Both the position numbers and the translations under genes were made by a program. The notes beneath the pieces are model-generated. The model had not been told where the DNA came from. It ran no database searches and saw nothing but the letters and a program-made list of their open reading frames with translations. Shown piece by piece: positions 1 through 9,148 of a stretch of DNA of 64,000 bases. Every line of letters begins with the position of its first letter. Within the stretch, counting starts at the first letter, position 1. The DNA is from Cadophora sp. MPI-SDFR-AT-0126 (taxonomy: Eukaryota; Ascomycota; Leotiomycetes; Helotiales; Ploettnerulaceae), in contig JAGMVK010000014.1 of the NCBI GenBank assembly GCA_020747065.1, positions 744,001-808,000 of the forward strand. Reading direction: 5' to 3'.

Positions 1-1711
1 TTGTCGGTTCTGGTCCTTTTTCTGGTTTATGGGGCCCGAACATCCGTGTTCTAGTTTTGTAGCAAGGGCCACATAGCTTTGATGAAAGGTCTTCCAGCAC
101 GAGTCTTTTGCCTTCAGCCATAGTTCGTCGCCCTACTGTTGAATTTTGCTATGTTCCACCTAAGAACATTGAATTTTAGAACACTCAGTTGGCAATGAGA
201 GGACCAAAGTCGGCTTTTAAAGTGCTTGAGACATGAGATGTTGATGTGCTGGTTAAGGAACTCTGGAGCTCGTGGAGGGGCAGTTCGAGGTAAGCTGACG
301 TAAGCATCCCAATCCTTCAGTTCCTTCGTAACTCCCAGCCTCCTACTTTCGTTTGCAACATCATTCCTGGTTCTTTCATTTCGCTTTCAGTCATCATCGT
401 ACTGCGACAAATCGACGACAAATTGGGATATCTATCATGGATCCCTATCGCTACCATGTTCCGAACTTGCGATTGGACAGATCTTCTCGGTCAGCTTCTG
501 AATTCATGGCGCAACGCTTGATTAATCTGCTTGAACGCTGCCCAACGAGAGTCGCATTTCCCAGGATTTTCCAAAAAGGACGGAGGTCTTTACTCCAAGG
601 GATGTGCAGCATTCAACGCTGCCAAGATTGTTCTCACTTTGCAGAAGTAGTTACTCATATGTGAGCTATGGTGGGTCAATTGGACGGGTGACAAAGTACC
701 GGCGGACTTGATTCCCTCCAAGAGCCATCACCAGAGGCGAAATTTCGAAAGTTTCTTTCTGTTTGAAATCTTACCCCTCCTGAGCTCACTTCTTCCTTTA
801 AGTCGCAAACGGAAGCAATACTTTCGCTCAGGACCGTCTCTTTGACAACAATCAACGAACAGGGCGTGTTTCTGACTAGCGATAACCATACAATACACTC
901 TTGGCATTGGTATCTTTTGCCATGTTTCATCTGCCAAACTGCATCAAACAAGTCCAGAGTGATGGACATCCATTTGATGAGAAATCGAAGCAGAAGAGAT
1001 GAAGATCAGCTAGAGCAATACTCCTCGAAAATGTCCACTTACCCGAGAGTCATGCATCTGATCTAAAAGTGGCATTCAACACCTTTGAAAAGTTGCGACC
1101 CGTTCTGACAAATGATGAGATCCTGGCTGTGCCGATCAAGGAGCGGCAGACATTTCGACATGAAGAATGGGCCATGATCATGCCTCGTCTCTGATTTCGG
1201 TCTCCATTTTTCGCGCTACTCGTAATGTGCAATTTGACAGAACATTTCTCTCAACCATTTCCCGAGTTCTATATTCTTGGTTGACTGTCCAATGGGCAAC
1301 GTTTGTGAGCAGTGACATATACACAGACTTGTCATTCGCCCACATTTCACGAGCACTTTTCTACCTTGGGACCATGAGGCTTGTTGAAAACCTGTCGATA
1401 GTAATAAGGAGAAACATGGCTTGTTTCTTGGAGTAGAATTGGTCGAAAAACGCAGCCTAACCGGCAAAGTCCATCTCGCTCCCTCAAGACCTGGTCTTGG
1501 CAAAGGGCTGAAGATAGTCTATGCACACGTTCGGAGAAATGCCAGCTCCAAGGACGACCACGTTATATCTAAATCACCCTACCCACTTTACACTTTCATT
1601 TCTCAAACTTCAAGATCCTCGATTCTCAAGCATCAAGTACCCTCCATCTTGAACGTAACACATCCTGAGATCTAATCTCGCTCCACATCACAGGCCTTCA
1701 CGAGCATCAAA
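1..1711. other. left-edge stretch, no complete gene
   Basis: No complete gene can be supported here. Positions 922-1194 on the plus strand form an almost open frame listed separately as a possible remnant. The other open frames are short, lack recognisable motifs and several lack an ATG. The last 150 bases, which are CT-rich with cact/tcaa runs, probably include the promoter and 5' leader of the small secreted peptide gene at 1712. Confidence 0.5.
922..1194 (+). pseudogene. possible remnant of a protein-coding gene, one in-frame stop
   Basis: Starting at the ATG at 922, one reading frame runs 91 codons to a TGA at 1192. It is broken only by a TGA at 1000-1002 directly after an AGA codon. The downstream piece reads like real protein, with a charged amphipathic stretch including NTFEKLRPVLTNDEIL and a tail HEEWAMIMPRL. 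I do not recognise the family. No good GT donor lets a normal-sized intron remove the stop, so either this is a decayed gene (a C-to-T change of CGA would make this TGA) or chance. The upstream frame opens after a TAA at 883. Function unknown. Confidence 0.22.
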
Positions 1712-1942
1712 ATGCGGTCATTCCTCGTCACCGCTCTGTCTCTCCTCCTCGTGTCGGCTCAGACTATACTGTAAGTTCCCCTTCCCTTCAGTTGAGGGGA
1801 CCATGTCTCTAAGGAGGCTTTTTATGCTAGGGCACTTCCAACTCCCGTCGTCGAGAATGCTGGCGCCGCTGTCCAGGTTGAAGAGAGGGAGCTAGATACA
1901 CGTATAGTCATCGGATCGGGACCTGGGAGGAAGGGTCCATAG
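1712..1942 (+). CDS. small secreted peptide, 56 aa
   Basis: Two exons, 1712-1770 and 1831-1942, separated by a 60-nt GTAAGT...CTAG intron, encode 56 residues. Residues 1-21 form a classical signal peptide (Arg at 2, then a Leu/Val/Ala-rich core ending LVSAQTILA). A signal peptidase site near Ala21 would leave LPTPVVENAG and an acidic middle. The tail ends IVIGSGPGRKGP. There is no cysteine and no internal dibasic Kex2 site, so it is neither a typical cysteine-rich effector nor a multi-copy pheromone or RiPP precursor. Secretion is inferred from the leader; no function can be assigned. The frame carries cleanly across the splice, which is the main support for the model. Confidence 0.6.
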
Positions 1943-2617
1943 ATGAACATATGGCCACTACAGCATTGTATTGTTGAACTTCGGTTTTTGGTTGGCTTGG
2001 GAGGACTCGCGTTGGGAGCGTGGGATGAAGGGGAGGTTGGGAACAGTCTGAAATGCAAGGGTCGCAAGAAGCCCCAGATACTCAGACAAACATTTTAAAA
2101 CAGTGACTTCTGCTCTCCTTTTGTTGAAAAGTAAAAGCGAAAATGCTAAGCGCAGGGGTCGGTGCTTGCAGAGAACTCCACTATTCTTGGCAATCTTTTG
2201 TTTGCATCGCTTTCAAGATCTACAGTTGAGAGGACGATGAGTCTGAGCTTGACGAGACACGCATTATGATAGGTACAAAAGTACATGGAAAGTGGAGATC
2301 TGAGGGTAACAATGCGCAATGTAAGCGCTACATTTGAGAGGAATCTTGGCATCTCGCTCATACTAAATCCAGCACAGGCGCCGCGAAACATGGGGACTCT
2401 GAATTGACTGACAGGCCTATTACGTCCTCGCACTCGAATAGCGATCCAATCATGTGGTCACTTTCGACAGCGAGGCAATGCATATAGCTCGTTGGGAATG
2501 GTCAGCATAAGCCTTGGATTCATGTATGCATACAGTCGCCCCTGCGTCAATTGAAAGCGTATACAAAGGCAGGGACGGACCACAGCCGGAAACTTATCAC
2601 AGTTCAACTAAATCACA
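1943..2617. other. intergenic
   Basis: Between the small peptide gene and the hydrolase. I see no conserved coding frame. The final stretch (about 2540-2617) is the likely leader of the hydrolase gene. Confidence 0.5.
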
Positions 2618-3477
2618 ATGTCAGCCAAACCTACACTTGTTCTCGTTCACGGCGCATTTCACGGCCCGTACTGTTTCCATCTGATCCAGCCGAAATTAGA
2701 AGCTCTCGGATATCCTGTTATAGCCGTGGCTCTTGTCAGTGCTAGAAGAAGTCACCCAACTGCAACACATCTTGACGATGTGGCTGCGATCCACGAAGTA
2801 ATGATCCCTGTCCTAGATGGGGGGAAAGAAGTCATCCTAATAACCCAGTGAGTCTTTCTCTCCATTTTCACACCAGGTACACCAGTGTGGTGGGATCACT
2901 GACAGAATCAGCTCATACGGAGGGATACCAGGTGTGGCGAGTATCGAAGGTCACACGATCCAAGACCGCGCTGCTCGAGGTGAAAAGGGAGGCATAAAGT
3001 CCATCTTCATGATATCTTGCCGTATTATACTTGAGAAAGGAGCAAGTTTGTCACAATCCAATAGTTCTAACAGCATTGGATGGGTGGATATGGATGTACA
3101 GCTCCCGAACCCAACCGAGATCCTTACTGACATGTACTGCTCATCAGGAGTTCTTCGGAATCTGTAATTCGCTCGCTAAAGAAGTGTTCTACAACGACCT
3201 GTCATTCGTAGAAGCAGATCACTACTTCTCTCTGCTCCAACCTTTTGCATTGACGGCTTTCTCTGGGCCGGTTAATTACGTCGCAAGTGATCTGAAGATC
3301 CCTAAGGGGTACCTGATCTGTGAAAAGGATATGGCGATTCCTTTGGCGCATCAGGAGAAGATAGTGGATGTCGTCGGAGGGTTTAAGACGTTTCGGTGTG
3401 ACAGTGGCCACTCACCATTTTTGAGTCAGCCAGATGCGACTGTGCGTATTATTGATAAATTCGCCAGCGAGAAATGA
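2618..3477 (+). CDS. alpha/beta hydrolase, 247 aa
   Basis: Three exons (2618-2847, 2912-3095, 3148-3477) give 247 residues. The N-terminus has the strand and oxyanion segment LVLVHGAFHG (about 7-16). The nucleophile elbow HSYGG (Ser78) is created exactly by joining exons 1 and 2. The acid is probably Asp199 in GYLICEKDMAIPL and the base His226 in CDSGHSPF. Size and motifs match the small fungal/plant esterase group related to methylesterases and the AB hydrolase-1/6 family. The substrate is unknown. There is no signal peptide, so it is probably cytosolic. Intron 2 (GTACAG...TCATCAG with CTGAC) resolves what looks like a frame change at about 3100. The cap region between Ser and Asp is short. 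Confidence 0.85.
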
Positions 3478-4112
3478 ATGCATGGAAGGATACTTGCAAG
3501 GGGTTTCAGCCGACCGGTCGCTTGTTAGCTTTAACATAGATTTGAAACTTTGCGTTTGGCTGCAAATTATGTTATTTTTCAAAGTGTCTCCGGTCTAGAC
3601 ACAAACTTCTCAAATAAGCGAGACTGCACCTGTTAGTCCATATTCTGACCGCACCACAATCTAACATTACACGGAGAGGTCTGCAAGATAATTAAGAGCA
3701 TAGTTCTCTCTAAAGTAAGAGTACCAAATATCACGAGAAGTAAGCATCAGGCGCTGTAGCCACTAGGCTAGTGCGGTACCAGAAAACCGATGGTTCTAGT
3801 ACTGGTAAGAGCTAAGCGAGCCAGCCCAATCAGTCCAGATTCAAACATTGGCACACCTCCAGCAGTGATAGCAAAATATTCAAAATTTAGTAAGTAGTCT
3901 GGATCAAAATCAACCTGAGGAGACATGACAAGAAGCCCTTCCCACGGATCTCAATTTTTTCCTTCGCACATTTTCATATACCTACCTTCTGCAAACACAA
4001 CTGCAATCCCAGAGCGACAGCTTTCTGCGTCTCCCCTGCCCATAATGGGTAATTATATTGCATCTCAGCATCAATTCCAAAGACTTCTCTATTCCAGTAG
4101 TCCATCTTCAAG
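3478..4112. other. intergenic, tRNA-like A box at about 3760-3775
   Basis: No coding frame is supported. On the minus strand, TAGCCTAGTGGCTAC around 3762-3776 matches the RNA polymerase III A-box consensus. No B box (GGTTCRANNCC) follows at tRNA spacing, so no tRNA gene is called. The end of the stretch is CT-rich leader of the next gene. Confidence 0.45.
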
Positions 4113-7100
4113 ATGGTAGGAATCAGTCAAATCACCGTGGCCCGCGGCGCTCTCGGCCTCGCGACTCTGTCGGTGGTCGCCGCACAGGCTCAAATCCAGC
4201 AACTCAATATGCGCACCCTCCAGAACAGCTCTTCACTTCTGAAACGACAAGTAGTAGTACCAGGTATAGCTACATCGCCATCGCTCCCACTCACCAATTC
4301 TACCCATATTCTCCAACATCGTGGTGTTCCCGAGCCAGCAACTGATCCAGACGCCAATTCCGGACTCACCAGAGGTCATCGCCAAGCATCACTTGACGAG
4401 AATGGAGAAAACCCCGTCGATACAATGGGCTACGACACCGCAGCAAAGAAAGAATACTGGGAAGGAAAATACGAACGTTTCAATAAGAAACAGCCTTCGA
4501 CTACCTCCTCCAAAGACCCCGCAAATGAGGTCCCCTCCGAAGGCACAGTCAGTAATCTCAGAAACAAATGGGAGAACGATATACCGAGCAGCGCCAATTC
4601 CGCCGCGGACTCGCGAAGAGGTTCGAATCCTATAGAAGATATTGGGGATATTAGGGATATGTGGGAGGGTAACGTACCCACCGATCAGAGACCTGGTGCG
4701 GAGCCTCTTACGCCTCACGCTCCGGAGGCTGCTGGTAGACATCAGCTCGATGATGGGTCTACTATCTCCGACGCAGAACTCAATGATTTGCTTGGGGAGC
4801 AAACCGCCAAGGTCTCAGGTCTTAGGAATAAGTTTGAGAATATGGGATCGTCGCCGAATCCTGCTCCTGCGGGGCCACTTCCTCAGGCAGAGCCACCGAA
4901 ACCAATTCAGCCAGCAGATCCTGCACCTGTACCGGAGGATCCACGGCCAGTTCCTGAAGCGCAACCTCCTCAACCGGCTCAGCCTCTCAGCCCGCTGAGA
5001 CCGGCCGATTTGCCGAAGCCGGGAACTGTTCAAGATCTCAAGAACAAATATGAAAACTCTGGCATTGGTGATACTGTTCCCCCCAAGCCTGCGAAGCCAG
5101 AGCCAGCCCCAGCTCCAAAGTCAGGGCCAGATCCTAATCCACAACTACCTTCGAATCCGAGCCCGCCTGCGGATCCTATCCCTCCATCGGCACAGGAGCC
5201 TTCATTCGCTGATCAACTGAGAGAATTTTCATCATTCGACTCCCAACGCAAGCCAATCACCCCACCAATCTCTCCAAAAAGCGGTAGTCTCGCTCCAGCA
5301 AGAAGACCCCTCCACGAGAAAATCAACACCTGGGAGAAGCTAAGCGACAAAGATGCCAAGAAACGTCCCGAAGCAAAATACGAGCTTGAAGATCCAGCAC
5401 TTCACCCCAAGCCGCCTCGTCCAGAGATCCCAATAGATGCTGGCGTCGATGTTGATGCCGCCGTCCAGAGAGGAATGGACGCCGTTCGCTCGAGAAACCC
5501 TGAAATCAAGCGCATTGACAAGTCGATCAATGATCTCGTGAAGAGCATGCAGCATAACGCGGCATACAGAGAGCTTGGAGACCAACAAATTGCTCAGATC
5601 AAAAGCATGCAGGCAAGACGAGATGCTGAAGAGAAGGAGATGCTGAAGCAGAAGGCAGCCCTCGCGAACAAGAGAAAGCATCTCTCAGAGGAACGCGCCA
5701 GACTGGGAACCAATAAGTCTGAGCGCCAACAAGACGTAGCACAAGAAGCCATGGAAGAGTTCTTGGATCTCTTCAAACAGTATAATGCCGGTATCGATCG
5801 TATGTATGAGACTATCGATGATATCAAGAATCTCATTGATGCAACGGCGGAAATGGCGAAGATCAGCGAAGCTAATGCTGCCGCCGCAAAGGAGCTCGAA
5901 AAAGCGATCATGGATGACAGAGCCAGGCGAGCTGCTGAGAGAGCTGCTGCGAATGCAAAGCTGGGCAGGCCGAGCAAAATCAAGCCTATTGAAATCCCTC
6001 CTATCATCCAGAGCTTCAATGTCGATGGTGGCAAGATTTCAGATCTCAAGACAAATGTACCTCCACCCAACGTGCCTTTGCCAGAACCGCTACCAGGCAG
6101 CCTGATCAAGACTGATGATCCTATGAGAGTTGCTTTGGATGATATCCGCGTCAAGGGAAAGCTGACTCAAGAGACTGCTGATAAGTTGGTAGAGGCTGGT
6201 TGGGGTATTTCTCCTCAGGCTGAGCAGGTTCTAAAGAACTACAACATTCCAGTGGATAATATGGCCAGAGCTAAAGGTGCCATTGCCGGGTTCGCATCGA
6301 CGGCACACCTTGCACCTGCTGGCGTTCTGGCTTCCTCACCGGAAGCACTAGAACTCGCTGCACTTGCTGGATCTCCAAAAATCCTCGCAGCAGTCGGCGT
6401 CGGAATGGCTGCTCCTGAAATTGCCAAAACCGTGACTGCTGCATTACCAGTTGTTGGGGGCGCATCCGAACAAGCACTTCAGCAAGGAGTCGTTGCCGCT
6501 CAAGTGGTCGGCGTCGCGGGTAAGGAAACATTCTCCCTCATCACAACAGGAACGACTGCAACTGCTAAGAGCTCGTATGCGATATTGGCGGCCGGAACTG
6601 GAGCTCTTGGTGCAGGCTTAGGACTTGTTGGCGGATTTATTGGAGGCTTGTTTGCGAGAAAGCATACTAAGGACCATGCAAAGCATGCTGTCCATACCGT
6701 GGTGACAACGCAAATGCATACCAAGGCGCACACCAAGACTGTGAAGGAGCATATCACAGAAGTCTTGGAGGGCAAGACTGTCACTGTCGAGAGGACGAAA
6801 GCTCCTGAACCGACAACCAAGAGCTCCAAGACCAAGAGCATATCCTCTTTGCAGACATCTTCCTCGACGGTGGACAAATCGAACCGAGGAATGACGCCAA
6901 TTCCAGTGCCCTTCCCAGTGCCGATTCCAATGCCTCCACATTCAAAACATGTCACCAACTTGACCAGGAACATTGCGACGAACGCATCCTCATCAAAGTT
7001 ACCGAAGTCAACTGGAGCCGGGATACCAATCCCGGTACCTGTTCCAGTGCCTCCACATCGGACAAATGTCATGGATTCGACAAGAAATATGTCAACGAAG

Positions 7101-8345
7101 ACGTCCTCGTCGAAGTTGTCCAAGGGCACCGGAAAAATGAAGCCAGTAGCAGTGCGTCCATATCCAATTCCAACAAATGTCACCAGCTCGGCTGGAAACA
7201 TTTCAGCCAGTGCGGGTCCTTCGTCCAAGACAACCGGATCTTGGAGCATGACAAATGTCACAAAGTCAAGTGGTAGCATGTCGGCCAGTATCACATATGC
7301 TATCGTGTTTCCTACATATCCTATGCCGAATGTTACGGAGTCGAACGGGAACATGACAATTGTTGCGTCCACTGTGAAAGTTCTGGCTCCCGGAAAGTTG
7401 CCTCTATATCCGATGGCAAATGTCGCGAGTCTGGGTGGGAACATGACGAATGTGACCTCCACAGGCCGGATCACGACGCCTACTCAGATGCGACCATTCC
7501 CCATGGCAAATGTCACAAATGCGACTGGCAACTTTTCAGCCTCTACGATCCTATCGAATGCATCCGGATCATGGAGCAAGACCTCAGCTCTGCCTCCGTA
7601 TCCGACGACAAATGTCACCACCTCGGCTGGGAACATGACGGCTACGACATCTTTGCCGAGTGCATTTAGATCTTGGAGTACGACGAAGATGTCACCAGTT
7701 GTTGTTGTGACATATAACAGCACCGGCCCATCCGTCACGCCTCCTTATCCGGCAAATGTCACGACGTCGGCTTGGAAGATGCCAACCACTTCAAGCCAGA
7801 CATCAGCAACTATCACGCTGACGCCGTCCGAGGTGGCTGACACGGCTCAGTCAATGATGTCTCCATACCCGACTTCAAATGTCACCAACTGGTCTGGGAA
7901 CATGACAACAGCGTCCCCAGTGCTCGTCCTGACACCTAGCCAAGTGGCTGACATAACTTCGGGGGCATTAAGCTGGCAGGATATCACATCCTTGCCAGCT
8001 CAGACACCAATATCACAGAGCCAAAATGTGACATCGCCTTCACTTGCCCTGCCGACGACAACACAGCCATGGACAAACACCACTTTCGCAATGTTGCCAA
8101 CCACATTTGAGACAATGGTAAAGTCAACATCTAGCCTGGCTCCAAAGTGGATGAAATCGGCGAGCAGCGGTTTCCCTTCGCCGCCCACGACTTTGCAGAG
8201 TACCCGGGTATCGGAACTGATCCGCGAGACCGCCGTGCAAGATTCGAGCGGGGAAGAATTCCCCATTTTGAGTCATGGATTCAACTTGACGTCGGATTTT
8301 GATTCGACAGTCGGTTGTATCTTGCCATTTCGTCGTAGATCCTAG
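4113..8345 (+). CDS. large secreted or surface repeat protein, 1410 aa, unrecognised family
   Basis: One uninterrupted 1410-codon frame. Residues 1-26 look like a signal peptide (ALGLATLSVVAAQA), with a possible Kex2 site at Lys44-Arg45. Residues about 146-315 carry four copies of a short motif V-x-x-[LI]-[RK]-[ND]-[KM]-[WFY]-E-[NG] (146, 177, 234, 306), with a looser one at 401-410. A Pro-rich linker follows, then a charged Ala/Glu/Lys/Arg region (about 450-630) likely to be coiled coil. An Ala/Gly-rich hydrophobic stretch follows (about 720-865, including GAGLGLVGGFIGGLFA), then a His/Lys-rich segment. The C-terminal third is Ser/Thr-rich, with about nine degenerate units of the form P-[YF]-P-x-x-N-V-T...G-N-[MFI]-[ST], dense in N-glycosylation sequons. 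The C-terminus is FRRRS, not a GPI tail. Cell-surface location is inferred; function unknown. Confidence 0.75.
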   Translation: MVGISQITVARGALGLATLSVVAAQAQIQQLNMRTLQNSSSLLKRQVVVPGIATSPSLPLTNSTHILQHRGVPEPATDPDANSGLTRGHRQASLDENGENPVDTMGYDTAAKKEYWEGKYERFNKKQPSTTSSKDPANEVPSEGTVSNLRNKWENDIPSSANSAADSRRGSNPIEDIGDIRDMWEGNVPTDQRPGAEPLTPHAPEAAGRHQLDDGSTISDAELNDLLGEQTAKVSGLRNKFENMGSSPNPAPAGPLPQAEPPKPIQPADPAPVPEDPRPVPEAQPPQPAQPLSPLRPADLPKPGTVQDLKNKYENSGIGDTVPPKPAKPEPAPAPKSGPDPNPQLPSNPSPPADPIPPSAQEPSFADQLREFSSFDSQRKPITPPISPKSGSLAPARRPLHEKINTWEKLSDKDAKKRPEAKYELEDPALHPKPPRPEIPIDAGVDVDAAVQRGMDAVRSRNPEIKRIDKSINDLVKSMQHNAAYRELGDQQIAQIKSMQARRDAEEKEMLKQKAALANKRKHLSEERARLGTNKSERQQDVAQEAMEEFLDLFKQYNAGIDRMYETIDDIKNLIDATAEMAKISEANAAAAKELEKAIMDDRARRAAERAAANAKLGRPSKIKPIEIPPIIQSFNVDGGKISDLKTNVPPPNVPLPEPLPGSLIKTDDPMRVALDDIRVKGKLTQETADKLVEAGWGISPQAEQVLKNYNIPVDNMARAKGAIAGFASTAHLAPAGVLASSPEALELAALAGSPKILAAVGVGMAAPEIAKTVTAALPVVGGASEQALQQGVVAAQVVGVAGKETFSLITTGTTATAKSSYAILAAGTGALGAGLGLVGGFIGGLFARKHTKDHAKHAVHTVVTTQMHTKAHTKTVKEHITEVLEGKTVTVERTKAPEPTTKSSKTKSISSLQTSSSTVDKSNRGMTPIPVPFPVPIPMPPHSKHVTNLTRNIATNASSSKLPKSTGAGIPIPVPVPVPPHRTNVMDSTRNMSTKTSSSKLSKGTGKMKPVAVRPYPIPTNVTSSAGNISASAGPSSKTTGSWSMTNVTKSSGSMSASITYAIVFPTYPMPNVTESNGNMTIVASTVKVLAPGKLPLYPMANVASLGGNMTNVTSTGRITTPTQMRPFPMANVTNATGNFSASTILSNASGSWSKTSALPPYPTTNVTTSAGNMTATTSLPSAFRSWSTTKMSPVVVVTYNSTGPSVTPPYPANVTTSAWKMPTTSSQTSATITLTPSEVADTAQSMMSPYPTSNVTNWSGNMTTASPVLVLTPSQVADITSGALSWQDITSLPAQTPISQSQNVTSPSLALPTTTQPWTNTTFAMLPTTFETMVKSTSSLAPKWMKSASSGFPSPPTTLQSTRVSELIRETAVQDSSGEEFPILSHGFNLTSDFDSTVGCILPFRRRS
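6895..7910 (+). repeat. degenerate coding repeats rich in N-x-S/T sequons
   Basis: Inside the 1410-residue protein, units of 30-50 codons recur with a core P-[YF]-P-x-x-N-V-T-x-x-x-G-N-[MFI]-[ST]. Examples are the cores beginning PYPIPTNVTS, TYPMPNVTES, PFPMANVTNA, PYPTTNVTTS and PYPTSNVTNW. Most units carry two potential N-glycosylation sites. At DNA level the repeats have diverged, so they are old or under selection for composition rather than recent tandem duplications. Confidence 0.7.
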
Positions 8346-9148
8346 AGATTGACGGGTAAGAAAATTTAGACTTGTTGAGAGATGGGAAGTTGTGAGATGG
8401 TGTCGAGAATTTGGAGCGAATAGGAGCGGAGGGCGTTGTGAATTTGATGCGGAGTTGTTTGCTATTACACAGTCTGTTTATACCTAGAATCTACATAGTC
8501 TGTTGTTCTTTAACTTCTTTCTGGAGAGGCTTTTCCTAGTTTTCCTTGCCTTTCTCTGCTGTCATTTCGTCTGTTCTGCTCTGGCTCTTTCTCAAATCGG
8601 GGTTGACGCAGCACAGATTGTAGATATCTCGATACTCGCACAACTAGGTTTAAAAATGGAACCAAGCTCTCACCTCTAGATGAGTGAGACTCAAACAATT
8701 TGTCGGAATGAAAGATTTGCTCAAAGTGTTCTTGCTGAAAGAGGAAGCAACGATCAATCGTTGGGTTTGAGGTGAGGTGAGGTGAGGTGAAGTTGCCAAT
8801 TTTAGCGCGTCTCGTTTGCGGGACGGGACTTGGCCTTGGCAAGGGCAAGGCTGTAACCTCATCGACCCTCATCGCCCGATCGACTTGCTTCCTTCTCCCT
8901 CCTCCATCCATCAATCCCATCTTTCAACATCACAACGCGATCATTTCGTCTCGCCAGGTCTAGTTCTGTTGATTCTTATCGACCACTATTGTTGTCTTAC
9001 AACACCGAAGTGTCGCATTTCTTTGTCCTGATCAAGTACAAAACCTCCTAACAAGAGACCTCTGAGAGGTGGCGCAAGGCTGCATCTCTGCACAGTTTGA
9101 GAGCAATTTAAAAAAACCTCACAGGAATTGCGAGTCACGTCTACCAAG
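8346..9148. other. intergenic with (GGTGA)n run
   Basis: No gene. A short pentamer run, GGTGA repeated about four times, lies at about 8770-8790. The last 200 bases are the probable promoter and leader of the PARP-finger gene. Confidence 0.5.

Noticed and set aside
3096..3147. apparent frameshift in the alpha/beta hydrolase
   Set aside because: A canonical GTACAG...CTGAC...TCATCAG intron restores the frame and the family sequence.
6500..7474. 324-codon minus-strand frame inside the 1410-residue gene
   Set aside because: It is a shadow of a Thr/Ser-rich repeat coding sequence; composition is a by-product of the plus-strand codons.
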